A stretch of 64,000 nt of DNA from Formosa sp. L2A11 (GCF_009796865.1 NZ_CP047028.1:2666001-2730000), one strand, 5' to 3'. Shown: positions 46,113 to 55,200, counted from the stretch's first letter. A program made the numbers and translations. Notes: generated from the letters alone by a model not told the origin.

Positions 46113-47332
46113 ATATTTGGAAAATTAGCATACAAAACATTAAGACAAAACCCTTATATACCTTTTTAAGCGTTTGTATTTTAGCACTTAGTATTACGCT
46201 GCTTTTAGGAATTCAGCAGTTAAAAAATGGGTTTAAAAACCAGATAGAAACTAATTTAGGTAAAATAGATTTAGTTATTGGTGCTAAAGGGAGTCCGCTA
46301 CAATTGGTTTTAGCATCGGTATTACATTTAGACAATCCAACAGGAAATATTTCTTACGCAGAAGCTAATAAAATAGCTAAAAACCCAAGAATTAAGCTAG
46401 CCGTACCTATTTCTTATGGCGATAATTATAAAGGCTATAGAATTGTAGGTACAACACCAGATTTTCTAACTATTTATAACGCCGAATTAGAAACAGGACG
46501 TCCAGTTAAAGCGGCTATGGAGGTTGTTTTAGGTGCAACTGTAGCAAAAAAACTGAACATAAAAGTAGGAGACACCTTTTTAAGTTCTCACGGTTTAGTA
46601 GAAAATATAATGGATGTGCATGATGATGTATTAACTGTGGTTGGTGTATTAAAACCTACTCAAAAAGTTATAGATCGTTTAATCGTTACTAATTTAGAAA
46701 GTGTTTGGGATGTGCACCATCATGAAGATGAAACAGCAGAACATCACTCGGAACACCATCATCACGAAACCGATAATGGAGAGAAAGAAATTACATCTTT
46801 ATTAATTACTTTTAAAAGTCCGAGATCGCTGTTAACTTTTCCTAGAAAAATTAATATAAGCACTAACATGCAAGCCGCATTGCCTAAGTATGAACTTCAT
46901 AAACTCTATGAGTATACAAGTATTGGATTTAAAACCATTTCTTGGATTGCCTATTTAATTCTTGTAATGTCTTGCTTAACCATTTTTATAAGTCTGTATA
47001 AAATGGTAAAAGAACGTGCTTTCGATTTGGCCATTTTGCGTACTTATGGCGCTAGCAATTTTCAATTAATAAGAATGGTCTTGTATGAGGGATTAATAAT
47101 CGTTTTTTTAGCATTTTTATTGGGCTATATATTCGTTAAAATGGGATTAACTATAGCGCTTCATTTTATAAGCTCTAATTACCAACAAAACATACTTGAA
47201 GAATTGCCCTTTATGGAGGACGTATTACACTTAGGCGCACTCGTACTCTTAATGGTTGTAGCATCAGCTTTACTGGCCATTTATCCTATAATAAAAATGA
47301 ATATTTCAACAATTTTAAGTCATGAAAAATAA
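46109..47332 (+). CDS. MacB/FtsX-type permease with histidine-rich loop
   Basis: The 407-residue protein has an N-terminal transmembrane helix (about 17-33), a periplasmic MacB-like domain, and three C-terminal helices (about 270-400), the usual FtsX-type layout. In the periplasmic domain residues 203-220 read HHHEDETAEHHSEHHHHE, with nine histidines in 17 positions, a likely zinc-binding loop. It pairs with the ATPase upstream. The transported substrate is not known; metal-related export or lipoprotein handling is inferred. Confidence 0.9.
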   Translation: MNIWKISIQNIKTKPLYTFLSVCILALSITLLLGIQQLKNGFKNQIETNLGKIDLVIGAKGSPLQLVLASVLHLDNPTGNISYAEANKIAKNPRIKLAVPISYGDNYKGYRIVGTTPDFLTIYNAELETGRPVKAAMEVVLGATVAKKLNIKVGDTFLSSHGLVENIMDVHDDVLTVVGVLKPTQKVIDRLIVTNLESVWDVHHHEDETAEHHSEHHHHETDNGEKEITSLLITFKSPRSLLTFPRKINISTNMQAALPKYELHKLYEYTSIGFKTISWIAYLILVMSCLTIFISLYKMVKERAFDLAILRTYGASNFQLIRMVLYEGLIIVFLAFLLGYIFVKMGLTIALHFISSNYQQNILEELPFMEDVLHLGALVLLMVVASALLAIYPIIKMNISTILSHEK

Positions 47333-47759
47333 AATTTCACTTATAATTATACTCTTGTTTAGTGGCTTATGTTTAAGTCAGCAAAAAATAACTTGGAACG
47401 ATTTATCAAAAGTCAATTTTACAGATAAATACTTTCCCGATTATGACGAATATTATATGTATCCTACATTTTTATCTTCCGTTAAGGTTTTAGCAGGAAA
47501 ACAAATAACAATTACTGGTTATTTTTTAAATATTGCACCAGAAGAAAACTTATATATCTTATCTAAAACACCAATGTCTTCATGCTTTTTTTGTGGTCAA
47601 GGCGATCCAAATACGGTAATTGAAGTACAATTTAAAAACCCACCTCATTTTAAAACAGATGCTATTGTATCGCTTACTGGTACACTTACATTGAACAGAG
47701 ACGATGTAGAACATTTTATTTTTATTCTTAAAAACAGTAACGGACAGCTTGTAAATTAA
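47322..47759 (+). CDS. small exported DUF3299-like protein
   Basis: The 145-residue protein has a signal peptide (MKNKISLIIILLFSGLCLSQ) and a small beta-rich, OB-like domain with LAGKQITITGYFLNI and the cysteine pair SSCFFCGQGDP, a possible metal or disulfide site. It resembles the DUF3299-type proteins that accompany zinc-repressed MacB-type ABC genes. It overlaps the permease gene by 11 bases, so the three form one unit. Function is unknown. Confidence 0.78.
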   Translation: MKNKISLIIILLFSGLCLSQQKITWNDLSKVNFTDKYFPDYDEYYMYPTFLSSVKVLAGKQITITGYFLNIAPEENLYILSKTPMSSCFFCGQGDPNTVIEVQFKNPPHFKTDAIVSLTGTLTLNRDDVEHFIFILKNSNGQLVN

Positions 47760-47775
47760 ATAACACCACATAAAG

Positions 47776-49191
47776 ATGAACAGAAGAAATTTTTTAAAAA
47801 AAGGATCGCTATTAACGGTAGGAACAGCATTATTACATCCTTTTAATAGTGTTGCGAATCAGCTTCAATATGATGTTACAAACACAAATAAAAAAGCTAA
47901 AAATATTATCATCATTGTTAGTGATGGAATGAGTATTGGAACGCTGAATATGGCCGATTTATACCTCTCTAGAAAAACAGGAAAAGGCTCAAATTGGTTA
48001 GATTTATATAAAAATAATAAAGTAAATAGAGCACTTATGGATATGGCATCTGCAAGTTCTATTGTTACAGATTCTGCAGCAGCAAGTTCGTCTTGGGGCG
48101 GAGGTGTTCGTATTGATAATGGTGGTTTAAATGTGAGTAAAAACGGAGAAGAACACCTTCCTATTTGGCAGAAATTTAAGTTAGCAGGTAAAAAAGCAGG
48201 TTGTGTTACTACGGTTCCTATTACACATGCTACTCCTGCAGGTTTTTGTGTGAATTCTAAATCCAGAAACGCCCAAGAAAACATTGCAGAAATGTATTTA
48301 GAGCATAAATTTGATGTGATGATGGGTGGAGGGAACGAATACTTTTCTTCAAGTAAACGAAAAGATAAACAAGATATGTATCAAAATTTTGCATCTAAAG
48401 GATATCAGGTTGTGAAAACAAAAAAAGAGATGTTCTCGGCTACAATTGATACACCAATATTAGGTGTTTTTGATGACAGTGCATTGCCTTATGCTATTGA
48501 TAGAAAAAACAGTAAGGAATTAGAGCAAAATATACCAACGCTTGCAGAAATGACTCAGAAAGCGATTGATGTGATGAAAGATCATCCTAAAGGTTTTGTG
48601 TTGCAAGTAGAAGCTGGAAAAGTAGATTGGGCTGCTCACGGAAATGATATTGCAGGATTAATACACGACCAAATAGATCATGACGAAGCCATACAAGTCG
48701 CCATGGATTTTGCAGAACAAGATGAAGAAACTTTAGTGATTATAACCACAGATCATGGTAATGCAAATCCAGGCGTTATTTACGGATCTGATGCCAATGA
48801 TAATTTTGACGCTATTCAGAACTATAAACATACAAATGAATGGATTTTAAATGGTATTGGTAAAGAAACATCTATATCTCAAGTAAAAGAAAGAGTTAAT
48901 TATGTAAATAATTTTACGCTTTTAGATAACGAATGCAAACAAATGTTAGATTATTACAAAGATATACAAACTAACGACGGACTTTATAACCCGAAGCATT
49001 TACCGTTTAATATTTTGGCAGAAATGCAAAAAAAACATAATTCTGTAGGTTGGATTAGTATGCAACATTCTGCAGATTATGTAGAATTAGCCATGTTTGG
49101 TCCGGGAAGTCAGCTACTAAAACCATTTATAAAAAATACAGATTTACATTATTTAATGCTTGAAGCTGCTGAAGTAGAAAATGCATTTTAA
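47776..49191 (+). CDS. alkaline phosphatase (PhoA-superfamily), exported
   Basis: This 471-residue protein has a twin-arginine-like signal (MNRRNFLKKGSLLTVGTALL) and the alkaline phosphatase fold. Metal ligand Asp lies in IIIIVSDGMSIG, the nucleophile Ser100 in TDSAAAS, and further ligands in EAGKVDWAAHGND, DHDEAI and TTDHGNANPG. These enzymes use two zinc ions and one magnesium. It follows the zinc-linked operon after only 16 bases and precedes the terminator, so it is probably its last gene. Confidence 0.92.
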   Translation: MNRRNFLKKGSLLTVGTALLHPFNSVANQLQYDVTNTNKKAKNIIIIVSDGMSIGTLNMADLYLSRKTGKGSNWLDLYKNNKVNRALMDMASASSIVTDSAAASSSWGGGVRIDNGGLNVSKNGEEHLPIWQKFKLAGKKAGCVTTVPITHATPAGFCVNSKSRNAQENIAEMYLEHKFDVMMGGGNEYFSSSKRKDKQDMYQNFASKGYQVVKTKKEMFSATIDTPILGVFDDSALPYAIDRKNSKELEQNIPTLAEMTQKAIDVMKDHPKGFVLQVEAGKVDWAAHGNDIAGLIHDQIDHDEAIQVAMDFAEQDEETLVIITTDHGNANPGVIYGSDANDNFDAIQNYKHTNEWILNGIGKETSISQVKERVNYVNNFTLLDNECKQMLDYYKDIQTNDGLYNPKHLPFNILAEMQKKHNSVGWISMQHSADYVELAMFGPGSQLLKPFIKNTDLHYLMLEAAEVENAF

Positions 49192-49236
49192 TCTAGACTT
49201 TTAAAACAATAGCATATTACCCAAGAATAAAAAGAC

Positions 49237-49279
49237 TAACACGAACTACTAACATATTTTACATTATTAGTTCGTGTTA
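49237..49279. terminator. terminator after the zinc-linked operon
   Basis: The arms TAACACGAACTA (49237-49248) and TAGTTCGTGTTA (49268-49279) form a 12-bp stem. It lies between the alkaline phosphatase gene (+) and the converging HxlR gene (-). Confidence 0.75.
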
Positions 49280-49344
49280 TACTAAATTTTATATCATTTC
49301 GTGTATTCGTAATTAAGGAATTCTGTATTAAATACAATGCCTTA

Positions 49345-49689
49345 TTATTCGGCTTTTATTCCATTTTTTTCTACAACAAATACGCCCCAATCGGCTATAG
49401 ATCGAATTACAGGAATTAAGGTTTTTCCAAAATCTGTTAACGAATATTCTACCTTTAAAGGCGGTTTAGTGGTGTATACTTTACGTTTAACAACACCATC
49501 GTCTTCTAACGTTTTTAATTGTAAACTTAATGTGCGTTCGGTTACTGTGGGCATTTCTTTACGTAATTCATTATATCTAAGCGGACCATCAATTAAATGA
49601 AACAAAATCACGGTTTTCCATTTTCCACCTATAACACCCATCGTTAAACTTGCACAACACGGATACTCTTTTCCTTTAAATATATACAT
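49345..49689 (-). CDS. HxlR-family transcriptional regulator
   Basis: This 114-residue winged-helix protein has the HxlR core: CCASLTMGVIGGKWKTVILF, GPLRYNELRKEMPTVTERTLS and the wing VEYSLTDFGKTL. The N-terminal Cys pair (CC at 12-13) is where many members sense thiol stress or aldehydes. It is divergent from a nitroreductase gene, its likely target. The leader sequences of both genes share a TATACTTTT element in mirror arrangement. Confidence 0.92.
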   Translation of the reverse strand: MYIFKGKEYPCCASLTMGVIGGKWKTVILFHLIDGPLRYNELRKEMPTVTERTLSLQLKTLEDDGVVKRKVYTTKPPLKVEYSLTDFGKTLIPVIRSIADWGVFVVEKNGIKAE

Positions 49690-49719
49690 AACTTGTCTTT
49701 TCTAATGCAAAGATATAAC

Positions 49720-49860
49720 ACTATATAAAAGTATACAACTATATTTTTTATAGTAAAAAAATGTTATTTTAAATTACTGAATATCAGTTTATTATTTAAT
49801 TTGTTTTATACTATCCTTTTTGACCGTTATTGCGAGGTTTAAATACTATATATACTTTTG
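49720..49860. promoter_or_regulatory. divergent promoter region with mirrored elements
   Basis: On the + strand ACTATATATACTTTTGT ends with the -7 element TACTTTTG (49853-49860), with a TTG at 49830-49832 at 20-base spacing. On the reverse strand GTATACTTTTATATAGT (49720-49736) faces the HxlR gene. The two share TATACTTTTRT in opposite orientation, so the regulator may bind both. Confidence 0.55.
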
Positions 49861-49898
49861 TCACTACAAAAATGATAGTATAATTTAAAACATATAAA

Positions 49899-50558
49899 AT
49901 GAATTTACAAGACACACTAAACTGGAGGTATACAACTAAAGAATTTGACACAACCAAGAAAATATCTGATGCAGATATGGGTCAAGTTAAAAATTTATTA
50001 AGAATGAGTCCTTCAAGTGTTAACCTTCAACCTTGGCATTTTATTATTGCTGATACGACAGAAGGTAAAGCACGTATGGCTAAAGGAACACAAGGCTTTT
50101 TTCAATTTAATGAACCTAAAGTAACCAATGCTTCTGCTGTTGTCTTGTTTTGTTCAAAAGTAGAAACAGATAATGACTACTATAAACATATTGCTGATAC
50201 AGAAGATAAAGATGGAAGATTTCCGAATGAAGATATAAAAAACGGTTTTTTAGGTGCAGTGAAAGCTTTTGCAGGAATTCATAAATACGATTTAAAAGAC
50301 CTTCAGCATTGGATGGAAAAACAAGTGTATTTAAACATTGGAAACTTTTTATTGGGAGTTGCAAGTTTAGGAATTGATGCGACTCCAATGGAAGGGATAG
50401 ATGTAAAAGCTTTAGACGAAGAATTCGGATTAAGAGAAAAAGGTTATACTGCTTTAGTTGCTGTTTCAATAGGCTATAGAGCTGCATCTGATTTCAACTC
50501 TACAGAAAAAACTCCAAAATCTAGATTAGCAGAGAATGAAATAATTACTGTGCTATAA
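49899..50558 (+). CDS. NAD(P)H-dependent nitroreductase-family oxidoreductase
   Basis: The 219-residue protein is an FMN-binding nitroreductase of the NfsB type. RYTTKEFD at the N-terminus and LRMSPSSVNLQPWHFII form the FMN site; the C-terminal GIDATPMEGID and LVAVSIGYR are also family segments. It reduces nitro compounds or quinones with NAD(P)H and acts as a dimer. Its divergent HxlR gene and the OsmC gene downstream point to a role in electrophile or oxidative stress. Confidence 0.93.
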   Translation: MNLQDTLNWRYTTKEFDTTKKISDADMGQVKNLLRMSPSSVNLQPWHFIIADTTEGKARMAKGTQGFFQFNEPKVTNASAVVLFCSKVETDNDYYKHIADTEDKDGRFPNEDIKNGFLGAVKAFAGIHKYDLKDLQHWMEKQVYLNIGNFLLGVASLGIDATPMEGIDVKALDEEFGLREKGYTALVAVSIGYRAASDFNSTEKTPKSRLAENEIITVL

Positions 50559-50702
50559 GATTTGTAACAAATAATTATGAGGCACTTTCTATATAAGTGC
50601 ACATGATTTTTACAAATTATTTTAATAGAATTTTATGATATTTCTCTAAGTTAAAAATGAATATGGTGTTATATTTAGTCTTTTAATTATAAAACGTAAA
50701 CA

Positions 50703-51131
50703 ATGAAAACATTATATGAAGCAACTACGGTTGCAACAGGAGGAAGAAAAGGATCTGTAAAATCGGAAGATAGCCCAATAGATTTTAAATTATCAGTTCC
50801 TAAATCTATGGGAGGTGATGGTGGTGAAGGTGCTAACCCAGAACAATTATTTGGAGCTGCTTATGCTGCATGTTTTGGTGGTGCAATTCAGGATGTAGCT
50901 AAAAATGAAGGTATTAAAATAGATGAAGATGCTATAAGTGTAACGGCTATTATTGGATTTTGTCAAGGTAAAAAAGGATTTTTACTTGAAGCAACTTTAG
51001 ATTCTTACATTCCTGGAGTAGATTTAAAAACGGGAGAAGACTTGATAGAAAAAGCACACGAAATGTGTCCGTTTAGTAAAGCCACTCGCGATAATATTAC
51101 AGTGACTTTAAACTTATTATTAGACGAATAA
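50703..51131 (+). CDS. Ohr-type organic hydroperoxide reductase (OsmC family)
   Basis: This 142-residue OsmC-fold peroxidase has the two reactive cysteines of Ohr: Cys57 in YAACFGGA and Cys122 in HEMCPFSKATRDN. Ohr reduces organic hydroperoxides with lipoylated proteins as reductant. The N-terminal VATGGRKGSVKSED segment is typical. It stands 144 bases after the nitroreductase gene and ends at its own terminator. Confidence 0.94.
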   Translation: MKTLYEATTVATGGRKGSVKSEDSPIDFKLSVPKSMGGDGGEGANPEQLFGAAYAACFGGAIQDVAKNEGIKIDEDAISVTAIIGFCQGKKGFLLEATLDSYIPGVDLKTGEDLIEKAHEMCPFSKATRDNITVTLNLLLDE

Positions 51132-51158
51132 TTTTCGTTCTACCTTTTAGAATATATT

Positions 51159-51184
51159 AAAAGCTTGCCATTTGGTAAGCTTTT
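51159..51184 (+). terminator. terminator after the Ohr gene
   Basis: AAAAGCTTGCC (51159-51169) pairs with GGTAAGCTTTT (51174-51184) over 11 bp, including one G-U, with a four-base loop and then TTT. This is a standard intrinsic terminator. Confidence 0.85.
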
Positions 51185-51238
51185 TTTGAACCCATAACTC
51201 GGGTTTAAATACTACAAACGCGAACTATATTTTAATAT

Positions 51239-51802
51239 ATGCAGACTTCAATAAAACCTTATTATTTAATATTTTTTTCATTCATAACCTTTGCTTTTTC
51301 TCATATTATGTATGCCCAAGACTTGGAATTTGAGCAAATAGAATCTTCTCATTTTCATAATTTATATAAATTAAATGAAAATTTATATAGATCTGAACAA
51401 CCGTCTAAAAACGGTATGAAAGAATTAGAAAACAAAGGAATGCTTTCTATTGTAAATCTTAGAAGGAGAGAAACAGACGAAAAGAAACTGAAAAATACAG
51501 ACTTAAACCTAAGTAATTTGCCATTAAAAGCGGGTAAATTAAATTTCGACGATATTTTTAATGCATTACAAACCATACAGCAAGCAGAGAAACCTGTACT
51601 TGTACATTGTTGGCATGGATCGGACAGAACCGGAGCAATTATTGCTGCATCTAGAATGGTTTTTGAAAACTGGAGCAAAGCACAAGCCATTGCCGAATTT
51701 ACAGATAAGCGGTTTGGTTATCACAAAAAGATGTATCCTAATTTAATACCTTTGTTAAAATCTTTAGATCTGGAATTACTCAAAGAAAAGTTAGCGCAGT
51801 AA
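51239..51802 (+). CDS. exported dual-specificity/tyrosine phosphatase
   Basis: The 187-residue protein has a signal peptide (to MYAQ, about residue 27) and a cysteine-phosphatase domain with the P-loop HCWHGSDRTGA (Cys124 to Arg130, the CX5R motif). The LYRSEQPSKNGMKELENKGM segment places it in the DSP group related to plant-type atypical phosphatases. Export makes a protein substrate outside the cytoplasm, or a small phosphate ester, more likely than a cytoplasmic signalling role. Confidence 0.88.
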   Translation: MQTSIKPYYLIFFSFITFAFSHIMYAQDLEFEQIESSHFHNLYKLNENLYRSEQPSKNGMKELENKGMLSIVNLRRRETDEKKLKNTDLNLSNLPLKAGKLNFDDIFNALQTIQQAEKPVLVHCWHGSDRTGAIIAASRMVFENWSKAQAIAEFTDKRFGYHKKMYPNLIPLLKSLDLELLKEKLAQ

Positions 51803-51937
51803 AATTTTAAAACAGACCTCACAGCGAGTTAATTTATGATGGCTATAGGAGGGAAGCAAACTCAGAATAAAATATAATTTCATATTAAAAAGCTAAAAAT
51901 ATCAGAAGTGTTGTTTTAATTTTGTGTTTCAAATACG

Positions 51938-52555
51938 TTGCATAAATTCAGAAATTTGTTAGAAAAGAGACAGCAATTACCCCAAGAACACGCTATAGAT
52001 ACAGAGTATTTTATTTATTGTTTAGAAGCGGTTCAAGACACAGAGATAGATCACGTTACCGAAGCACAAGAAAGCTTAGAGCACTTGGCCTTGACCTATG
52101 AAATAGCAAGTATTCATAAAACATGCGACACTATTGAGGGATTTGAAGACAGTTTAAATACACTTATTTTAGACGATCATAATTTTAAAGACTACGAAAT
52201 AATTTATTTGGTTATTCCTGGTGAAGCGAATAACATTTGTTTAAATGATTATTACTATAGTTTGCAGGAAATTGCAGAACTTTTTGAAGGTAAATTAATC
52301 GGAAAGATTTTACATTTTTCGAATGCAAAAATTCTAGATTTAGACGAAGAAGAATCTCAATATTTTTTAGATATTACAGGCGCAAAAGCAGTTTCTGGCT
52401 ATGGTAACACCTACAATGGCATAAATAGTTCTAACCTAGATAAAGCATTCTTCAACTTATTTAAAGAAGATGATAATATGTTTGAAGTTGTAGAAGAATT
52501 ACACCAAAGACATTACGCAGTCTGCAAATCACTCGATTTTAGATTGTATTATTAA
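51938..52555 (+). CDS. DUF6642-like protein of unknown function
   Basis: This 205-residue cytoplasmic protein resembles a family common in Bacteroidota (DUF6642-like): IYLVIPGEANNICLNDYYYS, LIGKILHFSNAKILDLDEEE, ISGYG-type VSGYGNTYNGI and the C-terminus CKSLDFRLYY. The fold looks alpha/beta; no function is known. The start is a TTG at 51938; a -7 element TAATTTTG lies at 51917-51924, leaving a very short leader. A broken partial copy lies at 55047-55186. No neighbour is clearly linked. Confidence 0.75.
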   Translation: MHKFRNLLEKRQQLPQEHAIDTEYFIYCLEAVQDTEIDHVTEAQESLEHLALTYEIASIHKTCDTIEGFEDSLNTLILDDHNFKDYEIIYLVIPGEANNICLNDYYYSLQEIAELFEGKLIGKILHFSNAKILDLDEEESQYFLDITGAKAVSGYGNTYNGINSSNLDKAFFNLFKEDDNMFEVVEELHQRHYAVCKSLDFRLYY

Positions 52556-52797
52556 CTCTATATTATGTATTAATTGTTGTTAAAAACTTAATTATTTAGG
52601 TCGATAATTACAAGTTTATAATTTACACATTTATCATCTTAAAACAATAAACACAATTTAAATATAGTAATTTAAGTAGGTTATTAATAAGGTATTCATA
52701 ATAAGAAACCATCAAGTTTTCAATTTCACAAATACGTATAGATTATATCTAAAAATCAGATAATATTGATAACTTACCTTTAAATTAAAAGATTGAA

Positions 52798-54102
52798 TTG
52801 GAAATAAAAATAAAATATCTACGAAGAGAAATTCTTGCAGGTCTAAGCTCTTTTCTTGCTACATTTTATATTGTTATTGTAAACCCAGCTATTTTATCTA
52901 AAACTGGAATGCCTTTTTCTGCAGTAGTTACATCTACAGTGTTAGTGTGTGCTTTTGGAAGTATTATGATGGGGATTTATGCGAAAAACCCTATTGTTAT
53001 AGCGCCAGGTATGGGGCTTAATGCATTTTTTACTTATACTGCGGTTCTGGGGCTAGGGATTAGTTATGAGGTCGCTTTAGGTGCTGTTTTTTGGTCTGGT
53101 ATATTATTTTTAATACTAAGTATTTTAAAAGTAAGAGATAAAATAATCAACTCTATTCCAAACACTTTACGATATGCAATTGCTGCAGGAATAGGAATTT
53201 TTATATGTTTTATAGGTTTCCAAAATGCGGGCTTTATTATTAAGAATCCAGCGACTTTAGTTGGTATGGCTTCACTAAAAGACCCTATGTCTTTAACTTT
53301 CTTATTTGGTTTAGGATTTACTGCGGTATTAATTTCTAAAAAAGTAAAAGGAGCGATAGTATATGGTATTGTACTTACTACTATACTTTCTTACCCAATA
53401 GGAAGATGGTGGGGAGATGCTTCTGCTGTTAATTATGGAATAAATACAATTGTTAATTATAATGGTTTTTTTGCATTACCAGATTTTAGTATGTTTTTAA
53501 AAGCAGATATATTAGGTTCTATTCAATATGCTGCCTTACCTATAATTTTTGTTTTTGCATTCACAGATTTATTTGATAGTCTTTCAACCTTTGTCGGTCT
53601 AGCCGAAGCGTCTGGATATAAAGACGAAGATGGAAACCCTAAAAATTTAAAACAGTCTCTTTTTGTTGATGCTATTACAACTATTTTTTCTGGACTTGTT
53701 GGTACCAGTTCTGGAACAGCATATATAGAATCTGCAGTTGGTATACGTGAAGGAGGAAAAACGGGTCTCACAGCCATTACAGCAGGAATTTTGTTTTTAC
53801 CGTTTCTATTTTTATCTCCATTACTTTCTATAGTTCCTAGTATTGCAAGCTCTATAGCCTTAATTTTAGTAGGTTCTTTTATGATGAAACCCATTTCTAA
53901 AATTAATTGGAATATTTCAGACGAAGCAATACCTGCTTTTTTAACTATAATTTTAATACCATTAACCTATAGTATTACAACTGGAATTATATTTGGTTTT
54001 TTGAGTTATACCCTATTAAAATTCTTTTCTGGAAAAAAAGAAGATTTAAACCTTACCCTTATAATTATAAACCTTTTATCCCTTATTTTTTTATGGCTTT
54101 AA
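52798..54102 (+). CDS. NCS2-family purine permease
   Basis: The 434-residue protein is a nucleobase:cation symporter of the NCS2 AzgA/GhxP-like group (adenine, guanine or hypoxanthine uptake), with about 12-14 helices. MGLNAFFTYTAVLG, TDLFDSLSTFVGLAEASGY and GTSSGTAYIESAVGIREGGKTG are family motifs (last given as segments). The start codon is TTG. It overlaps the following nucleosidase gene by 10 bases, so adenine, the product of that enzyme, is a likely substrate. Confidence 0.92.
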   Translation: MEIKIKYLRREILAGLSSFLATFYIVIVNPAILSKTGMPFSAVVTSTVLVCAFGSIMMGIYAKNPIVIAPGMGLNAFFTYTAVLGLGISYEVALGAVFWSGILFLILSILKVRDKIINSIPNTLRYAIAAGIGIFICFIGFQNAGFIIKNPATLVGMASLKDPMSLTFLFGLGFTAVLISKKVKGAIVYGIVLTTILSYPIGRWWGDASAVNYGINTIVNYNGFFALPDFSMFLKADILGSIQYAALPIIFVFAFTDLFDSLSTFVGLAEASGYKDEDGNPKNLKQSLFVDAITTIFSGLVGTSSGTAYIESAVGIREGGKTGLTAITAGILFLPFLFLSPLLSIVPSIASSIALILVGSFMMKPISKINWNISDEAIPAFLTIILIPLTYSITTGIIFGFLSYTLLKFFSGKKEDLNLTLIIINLLSLIFLWL

Positions 54103-54890
54103 ATAGAATACTATTCTGTATTACATTTTTTATTATCTGTACATTACAGGCACAACGCATAGCTATTATGGGGGCTATGGACGAGGAAATAGAATATTTA
54201 ACACAAGAATTAAAAAATAAAAAAGAAATAAAAAAGAATGGCGTTACCTTCTTTACAGGAGAATTAAGAGGCAAAGAAATAGTCTTATTAAAGGCAGGTA
54301 TTGGTAAAGTTAATGCGGCATATAGTACTGCAATTTTAACGTCTAATTTTAAATTAAGTAAACTTATTTTTACGGGAGTTGCTGGTGGTTTAGCACCAAA
54401 TATTTCTCCAGGCGATATCGTGATTTCCGATAAAATAATTCAATATGATTTCGGAAAACTTCAAGAAGGTAAATTTGAAACATGGCCAACAAGAAATTTG
54501 GCTCTAGACAATAAAAAAAATCCTTTATATTTTAGTGCAGATACAATACTCTTAGAAGATTGTGAAAAAGTATCTAAAAATATGACGTTAAAACCATTAA
54601 ATGGTAAAGTGCCACAGATATTAATAGGTACAATTGCAACAGGAGATACCTTTGTTAGTGACTCTAAAAAAGCTAAAGAACTATTTTTAGAATTCAATGC
54701 GCTTGCAACCGAAATGGAAGGAGCTGCAGTTGCTCAAGTATGTAATATGCTTCATTTGCCATTTATAATTATACGTTGTTGTAGTGATAATGCTAATACC
54801 AAAGCGCATACAGATTACCCGAAATTTCTTAGTGTAGCTTCTATTAATTCTGCGCAAATGGTATTGCAAATACTAGAAGAATCCAACTAA
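54093..54890 (+). CDS. exported 5'-methylthioadenosine/S-adenosylhomocysteine nucleosidase
   Basis: This 265-residue protein has an MTA/SAH nucleosidase domain (RIAIMGAMDEEIEYL, FTGVAGGLAPNISPGDIVIS, EMEGAAVAQVC with catalytic Glu, and SDNAN with catalytic Asp) behind a signal peptide (MALNRILFCITFFIICTLQA). The usual enzyme is cytoplasmic; this one should work in the periplasm, releasing adenine for the NCS2 permease whose gene it overlaps. The hydrolysed substrate could be MTA, SAH or 5'-deoxyadenosine. Confidence 0.9.
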   Translation: MALNRILFCITFFIICTLQAQRIAIMGAMDEEIEYLTQELKNKKEIKKNGVTFFTGELRGKEIVLLKAGIGKVNAAYSTAILTSNFKLSKLIFTGVAGGLAPNISPGDIVISDKIIQYDFGKLQEGKFETWPTRNLALDNKKNPLYFSADTILLEDCEKVSKNMTLKPLNGKVPQILIGTIATGDTFVSDSKKAKELFLEFNALATEMEGAAVAQVCNMLHLPFIIIRCCSDNANTKAHTDYPKFLSVASINSAQMVLQILEESN

Positions 54891-55046
54891 ATTATATAAA
54901 TTTTGATATAGATTATTGCTAAAAAAAAGCTTTGACCAAGAATTTGTTTTAAAAATAAATTATAGAGTAGAGTAGAAGTAAAATTTTAAGTACAGTTTCT
55001 ATAAAAATGAAAACATTCTGGGATATTATGTTATGTATACTTTGCT

Positions 55047-55186
55047 TTGATAAAAAAAGATAACGGAATAACAAGCTTCAATCTTGATATTACATGCTTT
55101 AACTTATTTAAAGAAGATGATGATATGTTTGAAGTTGTAGAAGAATTACACCAAAGACATTACTCGATTTTAGATTGTATTATTAA
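55047..55186 (+). pseudogene. broken C-terminal copy of the DUF6642-like gene
   Basis: Residues read NGITSFNLDITCFNLFKEDDD then MFEVVEELHQRHY, matching the C-terminal part of the protein encoded at 51938-52555. Nucleotide identity is almost complete from 55098 onward. A 16-base deletion after CATTAC removes the codons for AVCKSL and shifts the frame, although the parent's last bases (CTCGATTTTAGATTGTATTA) are kept. There is no start of its own, so it is a fragment. Confidence 0.8.
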
Positions 55187-55200
55187 TACAGCTAAAACAC

